Below, piece by piece: positions 60,342 to 64,000 of a DNA stretch of 64,000 nt (position 1 is its first letter; each line of letters starts with the position of its first letter). A program made the position numbers and the translations under genes. Source of the DNA: an uncultured Clostridia bacterium (GTDB taxonomy: Bacteria > Bacillota > Clostridia > Christensenellales > UBA1242); contig CAKVNK010000001.1 of assembly GCA_934777435.1 (NCBI GenBank), forward strand, positions 124,001 to 188,000, in the 5' to 3' direction. The notes under the pieces were generated by a model that saw only the letters and a program-made list of their open reading frames with translations, did no database searches and was not told where the DNA came from.

Positions 60342-61874
60342 CTAAATTGTGTATTTTTTATCAAGTGAGCGATATTGTATTGCTTCCAAAATATGTGCCT
60401 TTTCAATGTTTGGCTTGCCGTCTAAATCTGCAATAGTTCTTGCAACTTTCAATATGCGGTTGTATGCCCTAGCACTTAAATTAAGACGTTTAAAAGCGTG
60501 TTCAAGCAAATCTGTGCACTCTTTGTTTAGTGTGCAATATTCCTTAAACTCTTTATCACCCATTTTGCTATTAGAATATATTTTTGTTTGTTTAAAGCGC
60601 TCTAATTGAATTTGGCGTGCCTTGTTCACACGTTGTTTAATTGCACTGCTTGGTTCTTCAAGTTTATGCGTGGTTAAATCATCAAATTCAACGCTATCAA
60701 CCACCACATGCAAGTCTATACGGTCCATAAGTGGCCCACTGATTTTTGAAAGGTATTTATGTATGCTAGCAGGTGAACACTTGCACTCATGTTTTTCACT
60801 GCCATAATAACCGCATGGACATGGGTTCATACTTGCCACCAAAGTGAAGTTGGCAGGATATTGTACGCTCACTGCATTACGTGAAACTGAAATGTAGCCA
60901 TCTTCCATAGGTTGACGCAAAGTTTCTATCGTATTGCGGTTATACTCTGGCATTTCATCTAGGAACAACACACCATTATGAGCCAAACTGATTTCACCGG
61001 GTTTAGCCTTTGCTCCGCCACCTGTTAAAGCAATAAGAGTTGCCGTGTGGTGTGGGCTACGGAACGGACGCTCAATAACAATGCCTTGCTTTTGGTCAAG
61101 CAACCCTGCCACGCTGTGAATTTTAGTAACTTCCAAACTTTCATCAAACGTCATATCTGGCAAAATTGAAGGGAAGCATTTTGCAAGCATAGTTTTGCCA
61201 GAACCCGGTGGACCTATAAGCAAAATATTATGTCCGCCAGCCGCTGCAATTTCCATTGCTCGTTTGGCACTCGCTTGCCCTTTAACATATGCAAAATCAT
61301 GGCTAAAATGATGTTGTTTAAGTGCACTTTCAAAAGTTTTGTTTTGTGCTGGTTTCAACTTTGCTGTTCCCAACAAGAAATCAACGGCTTGTTTAAGCGT
61401 TTTAACTGGGTAAACTTCAATTTGGTCTATAAAAGACGCTTCCATTTCATTATCCGCTGGAATAATAAATTTATTGTAACCCATTTGTTTTGCACTGATA
61501 AGCATAGGCATAATACCATTAAGCCTGCGTATCTCACCATTCAAACTCAATTCACCAAGCACAACATAATCTTTAACTGACACTTGTGGCACAATCTCTT
61601 GTGCAATCAGCAAGGCAAGTGCGATTGGTAAATCGTACATACTACCTTCTTTACGGGTGTCAGCTGGTGCAAGATTGATGATTATTTTGTTAACTGGATA
61701 TTTATATGTGCTGTTTTTAATTGCACTTTTAACACGTTCTTTACTCTCTTTAATCGCTGTGTCAGCCAAGCCAACCACATCATAGGCTGGCAAACCTGCA
61801 TTAACATCTAATTCAATTTCAACTGGATAGCCAGTGATACCATTTAATCCAAAAGATAAAATTTTTGCCAGCAT
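60342..61874 (-). CDS. comM: ComM/YifB, Mg-chelatase-like AAA+ helicase
   Basis: ComM is a hexameric helicase that drives branch migration when transformed DNA is integrated. The 510-residue protein has an N-terminal Lon-like domain (YDVVGLADTAIKESKERVKSA), Walker A LIGPPGSGKTMLAKCFPS, the Mg-chelatase segments PFRSPHHTATLIALTGGG and GVLFLDEMPEY, a four-cysteine motif (CPCGYYGSEKHECKCSP) and a C-terminal domain. GAGGAG lies 8 bases before the ATG. It heads comM-dprA-topA-trmFO, behind a LexA box. Confidence 0.96.
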   Translation of the reverse strand: MLAKILSFGLNGITGYPVEIELDVNAGLPAYDVVGLADTAIKESKERVKSAIKNSTYKYPVNKIIINLAPADTRKEGSMYDLPIALALLIAQEIVPQVSVKDYVVLGELSLNGEIRRLNGIMPMLISAKQMGYNKFIIPADNEMEASFIDQIEVYPVKTLKQAVDFLLGTAKLKPAQNKTFESALKQHHFSHDFAYVKGQASAKRAMEIAAAGGHNILLIGPPGSGKTMLAKCFPSILPDMTFDESLEVTKIHSVAGLLDQKQGIVIERPFRSPHHTATLIALTGGGAKAKPGEISLAHNGVLFLDEMPEYNRNTIETLRQPMEDGYISVSRNAVSVQYPANFTLVASMNPCPCGYYGSEKHECKCSPASIHKYLSKISGPLMDRIDLHVVVDSVEFDDLTTHKLEEPSSAIKQRVNKARQIQLERFKQTKIYSNSKMGDKEFKEYCTLNKECTDLLEHAFKRLNLSARAYNRILKVARTIADLDGKPNIEKAHILEAIQYRSLDKKYTI

Positions 61875-61896
61875 TGCCTTTTCTCCTCATCTGTTC

Positions 61897-61949
61897 ACTA
61901 TACCAAATATTGGCAAAATAAGTCAAATAAAAAGTCGAACAAATGTTTG
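61897..61949 (-). promoter_or_regulatory. comM-dprA promoter with LexA box
   Basis: The plus strand at 61936-61949 reads CGAACAAATGTTTG, identical to the 14-mer at lexA and a full match to the Gram-positive LexA box. Downstream on the minus strand are TTGACT (61921-61926) and TATAGT (61897-61902), 18 bases apart, then the comM ribosome site. The box is 9 bases upstream of the -35, where bound LexA could hinder RNA polymerase. Confidence 0.83.
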
Positions 61950-62059
61950 ATTGATAAAAATAATATGAGATTATTTAGTAAAATTGTTCAAGTTCAATTT
62001 TTGAAACAGAAAAAATTTCACTTAATTCAATTCATATTCAACATAGTTATAACTGCAAC

Positions 62060-62092
62060 AAAAAAGAAGACAGATTATCTCTTGTCTTCTTT
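62060..62092 (-). terminator. rplS terminator containing the rplS stop codon
   Basis: On the minus strand AAAGAAGACA and TGTCTTCTTT form a 10-bp stem, followed by a T run. The first arm is the end of the rplS coding region, and its TAA lies in the loop. Confidence 0.82.
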
Positions 62093-62419
62093 AACTTTTG
62101 CGGCTTTACCTGAAAGATCTCTAATGTAATAGATTTTAGCACGGCGAACTTTTGCTTTTCTTGTTACCACAATTTTTTCAATACGTGGGCTGTGAACAGG
62201 GAAAGTTCTTTCAACACCAATGCCAAAAGATACACGGCGAACAGTGAAAGTTTCACGAACACCAGAACCTTTTTTTGCAATTACAACGCCTTCGTATGCT
62301 TGGATACGTTCTTTGTCACCTTCTTTGACCTTTACGTTAACACGTACAGTGTCACCAATATTGAAAGGAGTGATGTCATTGCGTAATTGCTCTTTCTCGA
62401 TTTGGTCGATAATATTCAT
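62075..62419 (-). CDS. rplS: 50S ribosomal protein L19
   Basis: L19 lies at the 30S/50S interface. The 114-residue protein has the family pattern DQIEKEQLRNDITPFNIGDT, EGVVIAKKGSGVRETFTVRR and HSPRIEKIVVTRKAKVRRAK. AGGAGG precedes the ATG. It forms its own unit, with an RNA leader upstream and a terminator that overlaps the gene end. Confidence 0.98.
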   Translation of the reverse strand: MNIIDQIEKEQLRNDITPFNIGDTVRVNVKVKEGDKERIQAYEGVVIAKKGSGVRETFTVRRVSFGIGVERTFPVHSPRIEKIVVTRKAKVRRAKIYYIRDLSGKAAKVKEDKR

Positions 62420-62433
62420 AGTTACCTCCTAAA

Positions 62434-62471
62434 TTTGACGTTCTTGCCTTGGTCGGTAGCGGACCGTCAAC
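62434..62471 (-). ncRNA. L19 leader RNA
   Basis: On the minus strand TTGACG (62465-62470) pairs with CGTCAA (62435-62440), enclosing GGTC-CGCTACC-GACC, just before the rplS ribosome site. Position and shape match the Firmicutes L19 leader, which is thought to mediate autoregulation by L19. A TATAAT (62478-62483) lies immediately upstream. Confidence 0.75.
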
Positions 62472-62678
62472 AACTTAATTATAGTAACACAAAAAAAACA
62501 AACTTGCAAGTGTTTTTTGCAAATTTGTTAAATATATTTACTTTACAGCTAAAATTTAAATCCTTACATAAAATTGAGTTTTATTAATCAAGTTTTTGAG
62601 TTTTGTAAAACCAATTTTGGCAATTTGCGTTTCTTTGCCTTATTTTTAAGCAGAATTTAATTAAACTAAAATATGTTT

Positions 62679-63167
62679 TTATTTTGATTTTGGTGTTGTC
62701 AATTTTAGAATTGAACGCAATTTAACCAAATCTTCTGGTGCTAAATCAGCCTTTCCAACTGGATATGCCATTGCCTTGTTTGGATAGATAAATATGTAAG
62801 ATTTTGATTCTTTAACCTTTATCATATCTTTATAATAGGCCTTGCCAGTTGCAATTTGTTCACCATGTTTAAATGATGTTAAAGTAAAATAGTCGTCATA
62901 AAATTCGTAAACAGACTCGTCTTCCATAATTTTTTTATTATTTTTTTTACCAATAGAAATCAAAACAAAGTATGTGATACCAAGCACCAAACATACCCAA
63001 AGCCAAATGTCAATATAAAAGTTTTCAAAACCAATAAATAGATATAAAGCAAACAAAGTAAGCAAGCCAGCACCACCTACAGATGTTAAAATAATTGCCC
63101 ATACCAAAATTGGATGTAACAATTCGCTTGCAATTTGTGGTGTCATTTTTGTTTTACAACTAAACAT
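62679..63167 (-). CDS. YcxB-like membrane protein
   Basis: A 162-residue protein with two helices (about 20-44 and 50-71) and a C-terminal cytoplasmic domain. The segment TGKAYYKDMIKVKESKSYIFIYPNKAMAYPV matches the YcxB-like family, whose function is unknown. AGGAGAG precedes the ATG. It lies upstream of rplS on the same strand, with about 260 bases between. Confidence 0.82.
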   Translation of the reverse strand: MFSCKTKMTPQIASELLHPILVWAIILTSVGGAGLLTLFALYLFIGFENFYIDIWLWVCLVLGITYFVLISIGKKNNKKIMEDESVYEFYDDYFTLTSFKHGEQIATGKAYYKDMIKVKESKSYIFIYPNKAMAYPVGKADLAPEDLVKLRSILKLTTPKSK

Positions 63168-63237
63168 AATTCTCTCCTATTAATGTCTTTATGTTAGCAT
63201 TTTTTAACTTGTTAGTCAATATTTGTGTTAATTTTGT

Positions 63238-63450
63238 TCATTTTTCTGATTTATCTTTACTTTTTTTAGAATATCTTTCAACAAAAATTGCCAAAGGAAT
63301 TGAAAATATGATAATTGTTGGCAACCAAGTAAATATCAAAATGCCCCTTAAAGCAAAGACGTCAACACCGCACCAACATAAAATTGGAATATGTAAAAAT
63401 CCAACTATCACACACAGAATCGACAATACTAAAAATATCCATTTTTTCAT
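63238..63450 (-). CDS. Small two-helix membrane protein
   Basis: A 70-residue protein starting MKKWIFLVLSILCVIVGFLH, with two hydrophobic segments (about 3-22 and 34-54) and a charged C-terminus (ERYSKKSKDKSEK). The start at 63450 has AAAAGGGG upstream; the longer frame to 63498 lacks a site. I do not recognise the family. It is upstream of the YcxB-like gene and may be cotranscribed. Confidence 0.68.
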   Translation of the reverse strand: MKKWIFLVLSILCVIVGFLHIPILCWCGVDVFALRGILIFTWLPTIIIFSIPLAIFVERYSKKSKDKSEK

Positions 63451-63588
63451 AAATTCCCCTTTTGCATTGTAGTGGTTATTGTTCGGTAAACTTTGCATTA
63501 GTTTATAGATTAATTAATATACATCACATACATCAAAAGTTTTCACATTATAAATACAATATTTATTCAAAGTCATTTGTTACATGCT

Positions 63589-63939
63589 TTAAAATGCATT
63601 TTCGATGTGTGTTATTTCATAGTCGTCAATTTGCCCCACTATTGAAATCACATCAAATCGGCAGTTGGTTTCTAACTTTTTGTGTTGTTTTAGATATGAA
63701 GTTGCAACTTGCCTTATTTTATTTTGTTTATGTAAGTTAACCGCTTCCATTGGACTACCAAATGCATTAGACAATCTGGCTTTAACTTCAACAAACACTA
63801 AATAATCACCGTCTTTTGCAATCACATCTATTTCGCCTAGTTGATTTTTATAGTTATTTGCAATTATTTTATAGCCTTTTGCTTGCAAATATTTAGTCGC
63901 AATTATTTCGCCAACCTTTCCATACGTATGTTTTTGCAT
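63589..63939 (-). CDS. YraN family (UPF0102) endonuclease-like protein
   Basis: A 116-residue protein with the restriction-endonuclease fold of the YraN/UPF0102 family. The expected catalytic pattern is seen in GEIDVIAKDGDYLVFVEVKAR (D, then ExK), after the GKVGEIIATKYLQAKGYKII start. The function is not settled. GAGGAAG precedes the ATG. It overlaps the end of rnhB by 37 bases; rnhB and yraN are neighbours in many bacteria. Confidence 0.93.
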   Translation of the reverse strand: MQKHTYGKVGEIIATKYLQAKGYKIIANNYKNQLGEIDVIAKDGDYLVFVEVKARLSNAFGSPMEAVNLHKQNKIRQVATSYLKQHKKLETNCRFDVISIVGQIDDYEITHIENAF

Positions 63940-64000
63940 TTTTCTTCCTCTATAATATTGCCTAAAAAACTTAATCTATGTATTGGTGTTATGCCAAATT
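63903..64000 (-). CDS. rnhB: C-terminal end of ribonuclease HII (cut by window edge)
   Basis: One minus-strand frame entering from the right edge reads FGITPIHRLSFLGNIIEEE and ends at a TAA at 63903. The PIHRxSF motif is the conserved C-terminus of RNase HII, which removes ribonucleotides from DNA. Only 32 codons are in the window. The location before yraN and upstream of dprA-topA fits Firmicutes gene order. Confidence 0.7.
   Translation of the reverse strand, partial: FGITPIHRLSFLGNIIEEEKCKNIRMERLAK

Noticed and set aside
1..64000. CRISPR arrays, insertion sequences and rRNA genes.
   Set aside because: No regular direct repeats with spacers, no transposase-like frame and no rRNA sequence were seen on either strand.

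Overview
The window is a 64 kb piece of an AT-rich bacterial chromosome using the standard genetic code. A complete spoIIIAA-AH block, an Asp23/Gls24 protein, a tRNA-Ser T-box leader on serS, an L19 leader, Gram-positive style LexA boxes and Firmicutes gene order (rpsB-tsf...frr-uppS-cdsA...rseP-[polC]-rimP-nusA-ylxR-ylxQ-infB-rbfA-truB, and rplS...dprA-topA-trmFO-hslVU) point to an endospore-lineage Firmicute, most likely an uncultured Clostridia-like organism. This is inferred from gene content; the species cannot be named.

Layout. 1-4.2 kb (minus): the end of an ABC ATPase gene, a PadR regulator fused to four membrane helices, lexA with its own box, and a Xer-type tyrosine recombinase. 4.2-8.1 kb: an unknown 135-aa protein, serS behind a T-box, then a gene-free stretch of about 900 bases with a near-perfect palindrome and DnaA-box-like sites. 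8.1-16.2 kb (minus): miaB-mutS-mutL-miaA-ynbB, pairing mismatch repair with the two tRNA A37 modification enzymes. 16.3-18.6 kb (plus): a class A penicillin-binding protein. 18.7-21.5 kb: murI-glmS (minus) and rpsT (plus). 21.6-25.4 kb: an XRE regulator leading comEC, holA and a DUF45 protease, then a tRNA-Glu followed by two decayed tRNA copies. 25.6-34.0 kb (minus): spoIIIA, asp23, nusB, xseA, xseB, proS. 34.1-48.4 kb (minus): the translation supercluster from rpsB to efp. 48.6-57 kb: ruvX and a DUF1292 gene, nifS with an odd NifU-like partner, thioredoxin, tcdA, hslVU, trmFO. 57-64 kb: topA, dprA, comM, rplS, membrane proteins, yraN and the end of rnhB.

The points that stand out are: (1) two identical 14-bp LexA boxes, one at lexA and one at the promoter of comM-dprA, suggesting that transformation genes belong to the SOS regulon; (2) an intact ORF at the polC locus that keeps only the N-terminal, OB and DEDDh exonuclease parts of PolC; (3) a NifU/IscU-like protein lacking two of three cluster cysteines and carrying a tail with two AT-hook-like motifs; (4) a membrane-anchored PadR regulator beside an ABC transporter; (5) a 16-bp-arm palindrome whose arm recurs twice more nearby, once just upstream of the Xer recombinase gene; (6) tandem tRNA relics that each keep a terminator; (7) an Asn/Gln/Gly-rich prion-like segment in IF-2. 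pyrH, dxr and codV are absent from positions where Firmicutes often carry them.
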